Shown here piece after piece: positions 9,990-20,799 of a stretch of DNA of 64,000 bases. Source of the stretch: Ceratothoa steindachneri. Taxonomy: Eukaryota > Arthropoda > Malacostraca > Isopoda > Cymothoidae. Each line of letters opens with the position of its first letter. Within the stretch, counting starts at the first letter, position 1. Under the pieces are notes generated by a model, which was given only the letters and a program-made list of their open reading frames with translations, was not told where the DNA came from and did no database searches. Position numbers and translations under genes: made by a program. Location: NCBI GenBank assembly GCA_963969495.1, contig OZ018317.1:33543503-33607502 (forward strand). Reading direction: 5' to 3'.

Positions 9990-12235
9990 GTCTTTTCCTA
10001 CATAAAGTTCAAACGAACCAGGCCAGAACAGTGCTACATCGATGTCTTAATTCTCGCCAAATCTCCTGCAGGAGTATGTATCTAAGATATCTACTTACTC
10101 TTCACCTAATGACGGCTGGCGACGAGCTCGCGGTATACCGTGGAAATCCGTCCGAGCCGCCCACATTTATTCAGACATTGACTCATTCCTTTTCAACAGA
10201 AGAGAGTTTGCTGAAGAACTGTCCCTACTTTGCTTCAATCTCACAGTCCTTATCAGATGACCCATTCTCGCATCCCTTCAACCTCCATCCAATAGAGATG
10301 AGACTTAAAAACGCCTCTTCTCAATAGACGAACTACGACATACTCTTTCTTTCTGTGTTTCACCAGTGATTACCTGACAGAATAACATACTACCTTATCC
10401 AACTGCTGGTGTAAGACAGTAATGGTGCCTGCCCTCAAGTCCTTATAACCTGACTGCATTGGCTGGCTTTCGCCAATTTTGCAGGATTCTAATGCCTTAA
10501 CTCCGATTTAGGCACTTCGTTCAAGAAGCATTCTTGCCCTATAGTGGCACGTTAGCTGTCTTCCTTGACATCCGCAAAGCTTACCATATAACTTACCTTT
10601 CTTCTTTTATCCCTAGTTTGTCCTTCTTTGGACTTCATTTCGCAGTTCTTGCGCAACCGCTCCCTCCAGGTTCGTGTAGGTTTCTCTTAATCCAGCCTCT
10701 ACTAACAGGAGGAGGGCATCGCCAGAGCTCGATCTTAAGCGTCCTTCTCTTTTCGTTTGTGATGAACACGGTAATCTTCCCTCTTCCTTGTCCCATCAGC
10801 AGGACACTACACAAACCACCTAGTGATCAATTACTGCGATAAGGCTCAGTTTACAGTCGCTAGACAGGTCCGATCATTCAATACTGGCACAGAAATGAAA
10901 GGATTGGGGGGGCCTCGCTGTCGATGGGAGCTTTCATGAAAACTTGACGTTTCCCACTCTATGTCCTCTGACCGGTTTACTCTCAGCCCCTCAAGCCGCT
11001 TAGAAGTCCAATACTACATGGCACCCTGATCAAACCACGCTGATGCTAATACAAAATGCCTTAGTTCCGTCTGCATTAGACTTTGGCAAGGCACTGTGCA
11101 AGTCCACCGTCACCTGAACACAGTTCTTAATCTGGGCTTTCATTTGGCTGCAAGCACTCTTTGGCTCTTTTCCAGTAGTCAGCCCGTACCCGGAATGTAA
11201 CTTACCTTCCTTATCTGGGAGACGTACCTTTCTATACACGAAGACTTTCCTTCGCTTTCGCTGGACGCTAGCATTTACAATGTACCCGATGGTGTCACGT
11301 ATTTTTTGTATCCTCTTCACTGAAAATGACAGACACTTATAAATGACAGTGATTCTGCTTTTCTCTGGCACTCCATTCACTCTGCTTACAGTCGATCAAA
11401 TCTTTTTCACGGGTTTTCCTCCTTAAATTATGTCACCAGCAAGAATCGATAAACAGCTTTTGCCACAAAACACGTCTTCGAAGCTGGCCAGCGTATTCCT
11501 GTCAGGGTTCTTCATCCACGTGTCAAACTAATCTGTGTACGGCTGTCTTCACCGATGACTCCCGTTTCATCCACATTTCCTTTTCTGCCGCCGTGGTGGA
11601 AACGGTGCGTCGGTGCTCCTCTTCTTTCTTCCTTCTACCCAGGTGTATTTTGTATATAGCAGAGCTCTAAGCCATCCCTATGGCCCTCAATTATGTCTGT
11701 CTGTTCCCCTTTCACTGAATTCATGCTGTTTCCTGATTCCCGAAGCGCTATCTCTAAATTATATCATTACTCTCTCCCAATCCTTTGATCCGCGAGATTG
11801 GACTGATCTTACATGACCTTTAGATTTCAAGTCATAAGCTTGCCACATTTCACGTTGGAGTGGCTGGCAACGAAGCGGCTGACCAAGCTGTTCGGTCACC
11901 CCTTGCCTCAGTATGTGGAGTCCCTTTTCTATTCACTCCTTGAATGCACTTTGTATTCCCCGTTGCCGTTTTTTCCTCCTACCCTAATTCACACCACTTG
12001 CGTTTAATCCTGGCTAAAGACTGTGATTCTCCGTAAATAATCCTTTTTACTCCTTCCTCTTTATCACTCGTCTTTTTTTCATATAAATGGGCGTGCCTGT
12101 CTACCCCCATATCCCTCATCTACATATCCCTCTCCTTATTTATCGAATGGTTTTGCTAAGAGGACGCTTATGTGTCAATCGGTGGACAACCCCTACCATT
12201 AAAAAATGCACAACAACAACAACTATATGTATCTA
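9990..12235 (+). mobile_element. I-clade LINE with RNase H, 5'-truncated and decayed
   Basis: Several frames together give an I-type LINE ORF2. At 10534-10842 the RT reads GTLAVFLDIRKAYH (the DIQKAYD block), then TGGGHRQSSILSVLLFSFVMN, a broken GVPQGSVLS motif. At 11030-11380 the sense strand carries the post-RT region (PVVSPYPECNLPSLSGRRTF). At about 11540-11900 there is an RNase H relic (FTDDSR, later HVGVAGNEAADQAVRS). The 3' end is a CAA-rich simple tail near 12205-12230. An EN domain was not clearly seen, so the copy is probably 5'-truncated. The 116-codon minus-strand frame at 11030-11380 is antisense to this LINE. The copy shares sequence with the inverted relic at 16310-17035. Confidence 0.78.
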
Positions 12236-14047
12236 AGTTTGGTACATAGTTCCAGGAAGAAAAATAACGTATCTTTTTTCCTTTTGTGGCTCCCATATTA
12301 ACTTTTCAATTTGCAAACGGAATCTATAATAGTTGGGTGGTTGTCTTTCCTAGCACTGAAAGGGACAAAAATGGGGCAGGGAGGGGGCGCCTTAGTTGAT
12401 TTCTATCTATCCCCGCACTAGCTCTCCCAGGGATGCACAAAATAGCGATTAATATATGTTTACTTTCAAATATGAAATTTCACAGTATCATTTTCCCTCA
12501 AATATCTTGAATATACACAAATAATGCTATTGGTAAAATATTCCTAAACAAAATGCAAAATAGGCTGCTTATCTGCTCAATTGAGAGTCTTCCGCCTGTA
12601 AATCTAATTCATGACGAAAGATCTAAAGTATTTTGAACGCAACAAAACAAAACAATGATCCCAATGTCTGCAAAAGGATCTGCAGCTAAATATATCTTCA
12701 ATACATTTCCAACTTCTCTAGTTTGACCACTTTATTTACAGACCTCTGCCTACAAATTTTCTGGGTGACACATCCTCGTTGCAATTGCAGTTGAAAGTCT
12801 ATAAATAACGCACAAATTCCACGAGGGCAGATCTCACCTGATTATGATCTCCTTTTACCTATCCTCATCACTAAGACCGTCCCTCCGGGAGAAGGTAAGC
12901 GATCGAAGTATTCGAGAAAAGAAACGGGTGTCCGTAGGGTTAGGGTAAGAGGATGAACCCGAAAGATTAATAGGAGAAAGTTAATATTCTGCCCTATGAC
13001 AGTGCATATATGAATCTTTTAACTTTAGAAATTAAGGTGTAGATTTGTCTTCCCAAATCACCTTATCCCGAGGTTCCACTTTCCCCAGCCTTGAAATATT
13101 TGTTGATTGAAGAGCGTAGAAAAAAAGGGGATGAAAAAATAAAGAGAAAGTAGCGTGAGGCGAATTGCGAATGACCTATGGCTTCGCCGGATCACCTTTG
13201 GTGAGTAGTGTATCGACTGCGCTATTCTAAATCATCAAAAAAAGAGTCATTCAAGCAAAGATTTTAAACCGATTGCTTGCACTCCTTGGTACGCTAGAAC
13301 ACTAAATCCCAATAGGGCTCTCCGAGATAGCTATCGTTTGCTCAAAATTTAGTCTGCACAAATGTAATTATACAACTGGGGAAAGTAGCTTCTTCATTAC
13401 TATCCCCTTTCCCTGTATACGCTCGTCATATACTGATTATACTCAGGGATATCAAATCACGTCTGCATCTGAAAATGATGCACTAACCTTTCCGCTTGTA
13501 TTATGGTGCACATATATCATACAACGAATAGATTTTAAATGTTGGAGATACTGGGTCCCTGTTCATACATCGAAAACTTGTCTTTACTAATACGAATAGC
13601 TTAATAAGGAAATGAAAAGACTAAAGTGGGCTAAAACCGCCCCACTTTAAAGATCTCTTCTGGAAGGTTAAAACCCACTTGTATATAATCGTATAAGCAT
13701 TTTCGGGAACTAGCCAAATTGAATAGGGATGCAAAGTTTTGTTGATGTTACGGTGTGACTTAGCTAAGAAAAGCGACTAGGTTAAAATCCATGATAACTA
13801 ACTAATAACTATCCAAACATGCTGCCAACTAGAAATACGAGCTAAGTCCCTTAAAGAATCGGTAAGAGTGAGCTGGATGCCGATCAGCTTTTGGCCCGGC
13901 ATCTTCTTCAGAATATTTGCAGTTTTGTGGAGAAACAAATTGTATTGTAATAACATAAAAGCAGTTGTTTAATTCATTATAAAATCACTCCTTGATTACC
14001 AAATGGAAATGTATTAATTATAGTTTAATTAGTTTAGCGGTAGCCAT
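12236..14047. other. Unannotated AT-rich stretch
   Basis: No frame above about 60 codons and no family resemblance I can defend. I found no tRNA-like boxes or long repeats by eye. Confidence 0.4.
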
Positions 14048-14290
14048 CGCTGACTCCCTTAGTTTGATCTCAAAATGATTATCTCGAACGACCTTTCTCA
14101 TGCAAAAACAGCAAGCAGAAAATATAGACTTAAACTTCAAAGCAAATCACGGTCATGCTTGCAACCGATCCGAGATTAGCTTTAACTGATTGCTTCAACA
14201 CATTTCCTGGTGACGTCCAGATCACCTATACAATCCTCAAGTATGCTCACTCAGATGACGAGACGTGTGAAGGTCGACAGATCCTCCAGA
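14048..14290 (+). mobile_element. Short LINE relic, EN/RT linker region
   Basis: This segment is close to the reverse complement of 33520-33800, part of the minus-strand LINE at 33.5-36.8 kb. Matching words include CGCTGACTCCCTTAGTTTGA, CTCAAAATGAT, AGCAAGCAGAAAATATAGA and CAGATCACCTATACAATCC. It represents the stretch between endonuclease and RT. No flanking LINE sequence remains on either side. Confidence 0.8.
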
Positions 14291-14552
14291 ATAATTTACT
14301 TAAGAATAATCTGTAATTTATTTTTATTTTTCTATAGCCTTTACTCATATACGCGTTTTTGTTTGTTTTTTTAAACTAAATTTTATCAGTTGTAGTTATT
14401 TTTGCTCCGTCGCTAAAAAAAACCGCAACTTATGGTAACTTTGTAAAAATGGCAGCATTTGACCTCACAAAAAGACTTATTTACTTGACAGAGAAGCATA
14501 CAAACAACTTTCCCAGGCCCCATCAGAGTTCATGTCAACTCAGTGACACGTT

Positions 14553-15650
14553 TTATATCGTATCCACGAGAAATTCCTAGGTTGACATAGGGGATATCAG
14601 CGAGTAACGTAATTTGCACTTGATATAAATATTAAAATTGTAAAATATGATAGATTAAGAATATAAAAGTAAAGAAACAAGTTTAATGAATAAATAATTA
14701 ACAGCCTCATTTATTCAATTGTCACTGAGCTTGATCACCGTTTTACATAGCCTTATTTCAAACAAGAAAAGAGATTCAGAAGTTACATTCTCCGAGAGAT
14801 CAACTACGTCCACGAAATCTTTCGAGGCTTCGATGAACACTACTACTGGTTACCAACTCTTGCTATTACTAGAACAAGGTGAATCTCTCACATCCACTTG
14901 GGTACGCAACGAACGACACATAATAACAAAAGGTCATCTCCATTCCTCCCCCTCCTATAGGATATCCATCAACTCCATTCCGATTACACTTTATTATCTT
15001 GAAGGGCCCTATATACCGAGGACTCAACTTATAGCCTACCTGGTTTACAATACAATTTATACGTACTAGTACCATATCATCAACTTGGTTGGGTCATACT
15101 TAAGTGGCCCTTCCCTTTGTAGATATGAATTTCCGAGAACTCACTGCACGTGCCTTTGTTAAAAGGACCTACATTGGAGACATCTCCCTACTGTCCTACT
15201 TAGTCTCATTATGAGGGAGCATGACGCCTGGGAGCCTATCTATCCAATATATTATGTTACCCTGAACCATACTCGCATTCAACATCCAACTACATTCCTA
15301 TTCATTCATTCAACTTTACCATCACTTTAAGAACGATACGACGTTGCTATGTATGCCTTATGTCACTTTCCTCTAGAGAAACAGATACTCTAAGGCAAAA
15401 TACTTTCTCATAATGCCTTCAATACTGTTCAACCGACTTTACTCTTAATGGGTTTAACCCAATCGAACGAGGAATAATAATCTCTAACTGTGAGAATGCC
15501 TATAAAGCCCGAAGTGGTTTTAGCCAACGACTCGATATCCATCTATAAGGCTTCGAAGAAATAATTCCCTTGAAATCGAGGAGTAGGTGATTTATATCGT
15601 ATCCACGAGAAATTCCTGGGTTGACATAGGGAACATCAGCGAGTAACGTA
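14553..15650. repeat. Pair of 59-bp direct repeats, about 1040 bp apart
   Basis: TATATCGTATCCACGAGAAA starts both copies and ATCAGCGAGTAACGTA ends both (14553-14611 and 15592-15650), with about 3 to 4 differences. Both lie in the gypsy-like region. They may be LTR-related ends or a duplicated coding block. On the minus strand the second copy reads LLADVPYVNPGISRGYDI. Confidence 0.85.
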
Positions 15651-16240
15651 TTTCCACCACTTTTTATTTTGTGCCCTTTACGCCATCCAGTCGTAACATT
15701 CCTGCATAAGGAAATATTCGCACTCACTAGAATTAATCTAAAGTGGCCCAACTGGTGGAATGGATCCACCCTACTAGTTTCCATGATTCCCAGAGCAATT
15801 TGATGTAATAGTAACACCTAATCCTCCTTAAATACGGCACTCTTTACCCAAATGGTCTCCAATAGAATGTGTGCATGTCACCGCTCTTTGTCCGCCTTGT
15901 GCACAATCACTCGCTGTATGCCCTCTCTTTCCACACCCCTCAAAAGGTCAAACTTTTGAGATTACAAAAACTTTGAATGTGCCATAGCTCTCCACAATAG
16001 TGGCCATTTGCCGGTCTATCCCTAGGCCTAATCTTCTACGTATGTAAATTACCCCAGAACCGTTTCTATAATCACTCTTTTGGCGAGTATAATAACCCTG
16101 CATTTGACCAGTTTCACCCTGCCTTAAGATATCGTCATAGGAGCCTAGACCTCTCTTGTGACGCCCGCATATAATGCCTTTATCTAAGTCCAGGGATAGT
16201 ATCTGATTCACTCCTGTTGGCCAAACGCTCTAACTTGTCT
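14869..16240 (-). mobile_element. Gypsy-type LTR retrotransposon, internally deleted
   Basis: Reading down the minus strand, a gag-like frame (15948-16211) leads into a decayed zinc knuckle near 15850-15950 (GCGKRGHTASDCAQGG, then VTCTHSIGDHLGKEC). Next comes an unidentified frame at 15500-15817. The end is an integrase C-terminus at 14869-15075: MVLVRINCIVNQVGYKLSP followed by RYIGPFKIIKCNRNGV, the integrase C-terminal barrel/GPF motif. RT and RNase H are absent: only about 1.4 kb separates gag from integrase end. Long terminal repeats were not identified, but a 59-bp direct repeat brackets much of the element. Confidence 0.6.
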
Positions 16241-16309
16241 AATTGACTCCTGGATGACTTGCTTGGTCAAATGAAAGTCCAAATTAAGAACTGGGTCCAG
16301 GCGAGGAGA

Positions 16310-17035
16310 GAGTAAAGGGGTAGGTGGGGTTGCACACTGCCTAGCCAAACTCTGATGCAGCCTGGACTAAAGCAATGTGGAAGAGAAGCTGCGTGCATCG
16401 TTAGTATTAGGCAAATGACTTGACGGCTGAGAGTGACCTGGGAGAGGAAGTGGAAAACATCAAGTTTTCATGAACGCTCCTATCAGCAATGAGACACCAA
16501 AACCTCAAATTACTTTACAGGTTTAGGATACTCGGATGTAAATCAGGATGGTAGTTGATAACTAAGGGGCTTGCCTTGAGTGTGTTGCTGGTGCGACTAG
16601 GAAGAGAGGATATGACCGTGTTCATCACAAACGAAAAAGAAGGACGCTTAGGCGGAAGCCAGCCTGGCTGTGAGGTAACTAGGACTGTGGCGGCGTGGAA
16701 GGAAAGTGACGACAATACCACTCTTTTCATGATCTAGTATCAACAATGGGTGATTGCTATGAGACGGTAAGATTCGAAGGTTTAGAGTCCAACTTGAGGA
16801 CAGGCACCATTACTGCCTTAGACCAGTAGTTTGATGAGGTATTATGTTATTTTGTCAGGTAACGATTAGTAGATCGACAGGAAGAAACGGTATGTCGTAG
16901 TTCATCCAAGGCCAAGCCAAGATCGAGGAGGTGTTCGAAGATTCTTCCAGGGACAGTGAGGAAAACATTCGCCAGGTTGTTCGGCAGCCATCTTGAGGCT
17001 GTGGTGGAAGCTAAGGGTGGCTAATTTGAGTAAAC
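16310..17035 (-). mobile_element. I-clade LINE relic, minus strand
   Basis: The reverse complement aligns with the plus-strand LINE at 10.3-11.1 kb. Shared words include GAACTACGACATAC, CAGTAATGGTGCCTG, GCGTTCATGAAAACTTGA and TGCATCAGAGTTTGG. The minus frame at 16515-16730 contains SFVMNTVISSLP, which matches SFVMNTVIFPLP in the plus copy. It covers only the RT region. Confidence 0.8.
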
Positions 17036-17090
17036 TATTTCCTTGCCATAATCTAGTTGATATATATATTTTTTAAATACATATATTGCG

Positions 17091-17100
17091 GGGGGGGGGG
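17091..17100. repeat. G homopolymer run
   Basis: About ten consecutive G residues just before the Penelope-like segment. Confidence 0.9.
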
Positions 17101-17283
17101 CTTTTATGCAAATCATCAAATCTAGCCCGAATTGAAGACTCTGTCTGAAGCTCACTCATGCCTGAAATTCACATATGAGAAAGATGTCAATTCGACTTTC
17201 CTGTTCCTTGACGTCCTCGTACACTCTTCACCTCACTGCTTCAAGACAAGTTTATGTCAAGCCCACGAACTTGGGATTCTGCA

Positions 17284-19910
17284 TTAACTCCTTAATGGAT
17301 TTAAGATTTTTTTTCCCAAATTTCTTAATTAGATATAGCGTTTCTATGGTTAAAATGCACCCTAAATTAAAAAATAATGTTCTTTTTTGTCATAAAATTA
17401 TACTTTTTGAGTTATATAATTGGTCACAGGTGACTAAATCCATCAACGGTTATATTTCAGCTTTGAATTCCTATCATACGCTCGCAATTATACATTAAAT
17501 CTTTAGGTTATCAAACAATATATAATGCAAATTTTATTCCTATAACCACAAAAAAATTAAGAAAATATTGTTTATTTTTCATTTTGAAATTACAAAATTG
17601 AAAGGAAAATGAAAAAAAGAAGAAAATCAGTACTGAGCATACTATACATAGGCTTTACTCATGTTTATGTATGGTATTCTGCAAAGCAATTACGGTTATT
17701 GGTAAAACATAAGAACACTTGACATCTACAGCAATAGTTATTAGATTTGATGCCTCTCTTGCTGCGAATGCAAACAACACATCTTCTGCGTTCATCCTTT
17801 TTGATCATCTGATGAGAAGGGCTTGAGGGTGGGGGGAACAAAAGCTTGTAATCTAGTAGGATGCTGAACTGGGACCTTCCTTTGTCTACTTGTGTAGTCA
17901 CCTATCAAAGCTGTAGCTACAGCCCTTCTTAAATAAAAGGAATCCTTGATTCTTTCTTCATTAGGAATTTGGTATTCATTACTGTTTGGTAGATAAACTC
18001 TAAACTCTGCATTGTTCACTGCAATATCCATGAGATCAAAAAAGATTCTCAAGTAGAACTTCACTCTGCGCTCTCTATCAATTTCATACGTCACTTTCTT
18101 TTGTCCCATTAGGTCAACGCCACTCATGTTCATATTGTAGCTTCTGACAATTTCTGGTTGTGGTATTTTTAGCCTTTGAAAGTTATCTTTAGTTTTTTTC
18201 TCTTCTTGTCACTTCTGATATGGGCATTGGAGAAAGGTAGTTAGAGAGAAGCATGACGGATTTGTTATCTTTCCATTTTATGTAGCTCACACGATCAGCA
18301 TAAACCCTATCAGTATCTCCCCGCTTCATTGATTTTTCATCTTTCAAGAGTTTTAGCATATGTTTCCTGTTTGGACGAACGGTACCACAACAGTTGATGC
18401 CTTTAGTTTTCCAAATGTGCTGAAACCAAGGAGTGTTGAAATAAAATGTCAATACAAATTTCAACTGTTAGGTTGTGCAAACCTTAGGTAAGCTACAAAA
18501 CAAGAATTTCTCCAAGACCATATTCTGGCTGTTGCTTTTTCCCAGGGTAGAGGTCAGCTTCAAAAGGTACCCTGATGAGGCATCACATCGGCACCACATT
18601 TTGAAGCCCCATTTTATAGGTTTGCATTTTGCATATTGTCTCATTACACTACGCCCTTTGAATTTGATCATGTGTTCATCGATTGGCTGTTTTTGTGTTG
18701 GTTTAAGTGTTTGTTGAAAATGATGATTCGAGTGATCAAAAAGTGGTCTAACTTTGTACGCTCTATCATACATATGGTGAGTTCTATCAAGAGCTCTTGT
18801 ATTTTCACAAAAATGAAGTGCTGAACTTATCTCCTTATATCTTCTTCCAGCCATATGATTTGCAACACATGTAACATGCAAATCAGCCTCTTTACTTCAG
18901 TAATCCCTAATTCAAGGCAAAGGGTGCTAGGCAATCATAAACTTAGACCGAGGAATGTACTCATTTTCTCATAGCCTGTGGAAAATGGAATACCTTTTTG
19001 CTCCATATAAAGCTGATATTGGGGAATCAGTATATCATTTATAAGGATATCTAATCCTGTAACAGCTTTGAATTGTTGTTGGAGGGGATTCACACTGGTC
19101 AAATGAGGTAACTAATGGCTGACTTGAAGTCAGTTTTGGAATGGGAGGACATGTCCTTTTCCACCTAAAGGCTAGTTCTCCTACAGCTTGGGAGCTAGAA
19201 GATGGACCAACATCATTTCTATCAACTTCTATCCCCACTGTATCGTCATTTGGAGGTTCAATATATACTTCTTCGCCAACAAGTTCTGCATCACTTTCAG
19301 GAAAATCTTGGTCTAAACGGTGGTGGTCTTTTTCATCGCTGTGGTTCGCAAATAGAATTTCTTGAATTTCATTACTTGCAACATGAAACAGTCTTGTATT
19401 TCTACGAGAAGTTGCCATATGTGAATTGAAAACAAATAATATGAAAAAAATATAATAAATAATAAAAAATTTCAAAACATTTTCAGCTAGTAAACAGGTG
19501 AATAGTTACAAGTAAGGTTACCATTGATGGATTTAGGGACATATATGACCCAGAATAATTAACGTTGTTATTACGAAGATCTATTTTATTTTGCCTCGAT
19601 GGAAAGAACAAAAACCTCTACTTTATGGAATGAAATAATTGAAAAAGTACACTTTGAATAAAACTACTATGTCCGCTGCCACCCAAAACAAAGAAAATGT
19701 TGCGTACAATTCTTACCTTGATCATAGCCTGGTCCTAAGTTAGAAACCCTCCCCCCAAATCTTCTTGTTTTGTTCCGTACATATATAAAAAAGAACACAC
19801 CTAATGGAATAGATATAGAGTCAGATCCTGTCAAAAAAGGTTTCGGTTAGAGAAATAAAAATAATTTTATATACCGGTCATATATGACCCAAAGTCCATT
19901 AAAGAGTTAA
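17284..19910 (-). mobile_element. piggyBac-type transposon with TTAA flanks
   Basis: TTAA at 17284-17287 and TTAA at 19907-19910 flank the element. The ends are inverted repeats, CTCCTTAATGGA on the left and TCCATTAAAGAG on the right (11 of 12 match). The motif CATATATGACCC occurs at about 19541 and 19879 and may be a subterminal repeat. Inside lies a minus-strand piggyBac transposase. Element length is about 2.6 kb. It interrupts a Penelope-like element. Confidence 0.88.
17665..19418 (-). pseudogene. piggyBac (PGBD-like) transposase, several frameshifts
   Basis: The likely start is the ATG at 19416-19418 (MATSRRNTRLFHVAS), followed by an acidic N-terminal region to about 19035. The catalytic core follows in pieces. 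At 18468-18881: GRRYKEISSALHFCEN, YKVRPLFDHSN, IDEHMIKFKGRS, KPIKWGFKMWCRCDASSGYL. At 18189-18464: KTKGINCCGTVRPNRKHM, VSYIKWKDNKSVMLLSNY. At 17792-18133: MSGVDLMGQKKVTYEIDR, KFYLRIFFDLMDIAVNNA. The end (17665-17901) is the cysteine-rich finger CVVCIRSKRGIKSNNYCCRC ... NCFAEYH. The three Asp-bearing blocks are present. Four frames and stops near 18900-19000 mean a dead copy. Confidence 0.9.
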
Positions 19911-20799
19911 CGGTCTTTCGGAATGCCCAAGCCGGTACAAGTAGAGTGTAATCCAATCCTACGTTAATCGGCCTTCACTCGACCGAGATAAAAAAATTCT
20001 CGTCAACAACAGCTACGCCAAAACAGACATTAACGTGGTGATACGAGATAAGATGGACAATTTTATGAGTGAGAATCTCCCGCAAAATGAACACTTCCAG
20101 AATATAGAAGTATACTGCAGAGTGACGATGAACATCAGCTACAAAGAGGATGAGAAAATCCCCAAGAGTATCGTCCGACGCAACGTCTCATCGACTGACC
20201 CACAACCAAAAATAAACCTCATCCTATTTTAAAAGACAAGGAAAACGTCCTCCCTGATCATGAAAAACATCTGTCTCCCCCAAACAAAATTAATTTACGA
20301 CAATAAACTGGGGATCAACAACCAGCTCCTTCTAGACATTTCGCTGCACTCACAACGCAGGCAGCCATCCGGCGCGTCGATGAATAGACGTCCATTTCAA
20401 ACCTAATTGCACCACTTTTATCCTTGAATTTGCCCCTTTTACCTATACTTCAACCATTTATGCTGTCCAATTTTTTTATTTATTTTTTTTTATTTCATCA
20501 TTAGAATGAATGTACATTGAATATTGCTCTTCTCTGATTTGTCGAAAAAAGGTCTATAATATCGAAATGTATTTTTCGTTTATATAACTCAGTTTCATTA
20601 TGCTTATCAGTGTAGACAGCGTAGAATTCTTGGTTATATAAGCATCCGACAACTACCTCAGAACCGGCAAAGGAGGGAAAGTTTGGGGAAAAATTTCCCA
20701 AACGCCTCTGAAAAGATTACTCATTTTTTTCATCACCATTCACCATCTTACTAATTTTCATCATTCTCTTTTAGCGGCACCACTTAAGCAGATGACTGC

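Larger units (their letters stand above)
17130..20400 (+). mobile_element. Penelope-like element, split by a piggyBac insertion
   Basis: The left piece (17130-17283) reads KFTYEKDVNSTFLFLDVLVH then TSLYxKPTNLGF across frames. This is the FLDV...Y.KPT block after the RT of Penelope-like elements. The piece resumes after the piggyBac at 19911 and reads to about 20400: MVIRDKMDNFMSENLPQN, VYCRVTMNISYKEDEKIPKS, VRRNVSSTDPQPKINLI, KTRKTSSLIMKN. This is the linker ahead of the GIY-YIG domain. The two pieces are collinear and the intervening DNA is a complete piggyBac with TTAA on both sides, so this was one element. It has stops and no clear 5' end. Confidence 0.72.

Noticed and set aside
11030..11380. 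116-codon minus-strand ORF
   Set aside because: It is antisense to the LINE RT/RNase H linker, whose sense strand reads as LINE protein.
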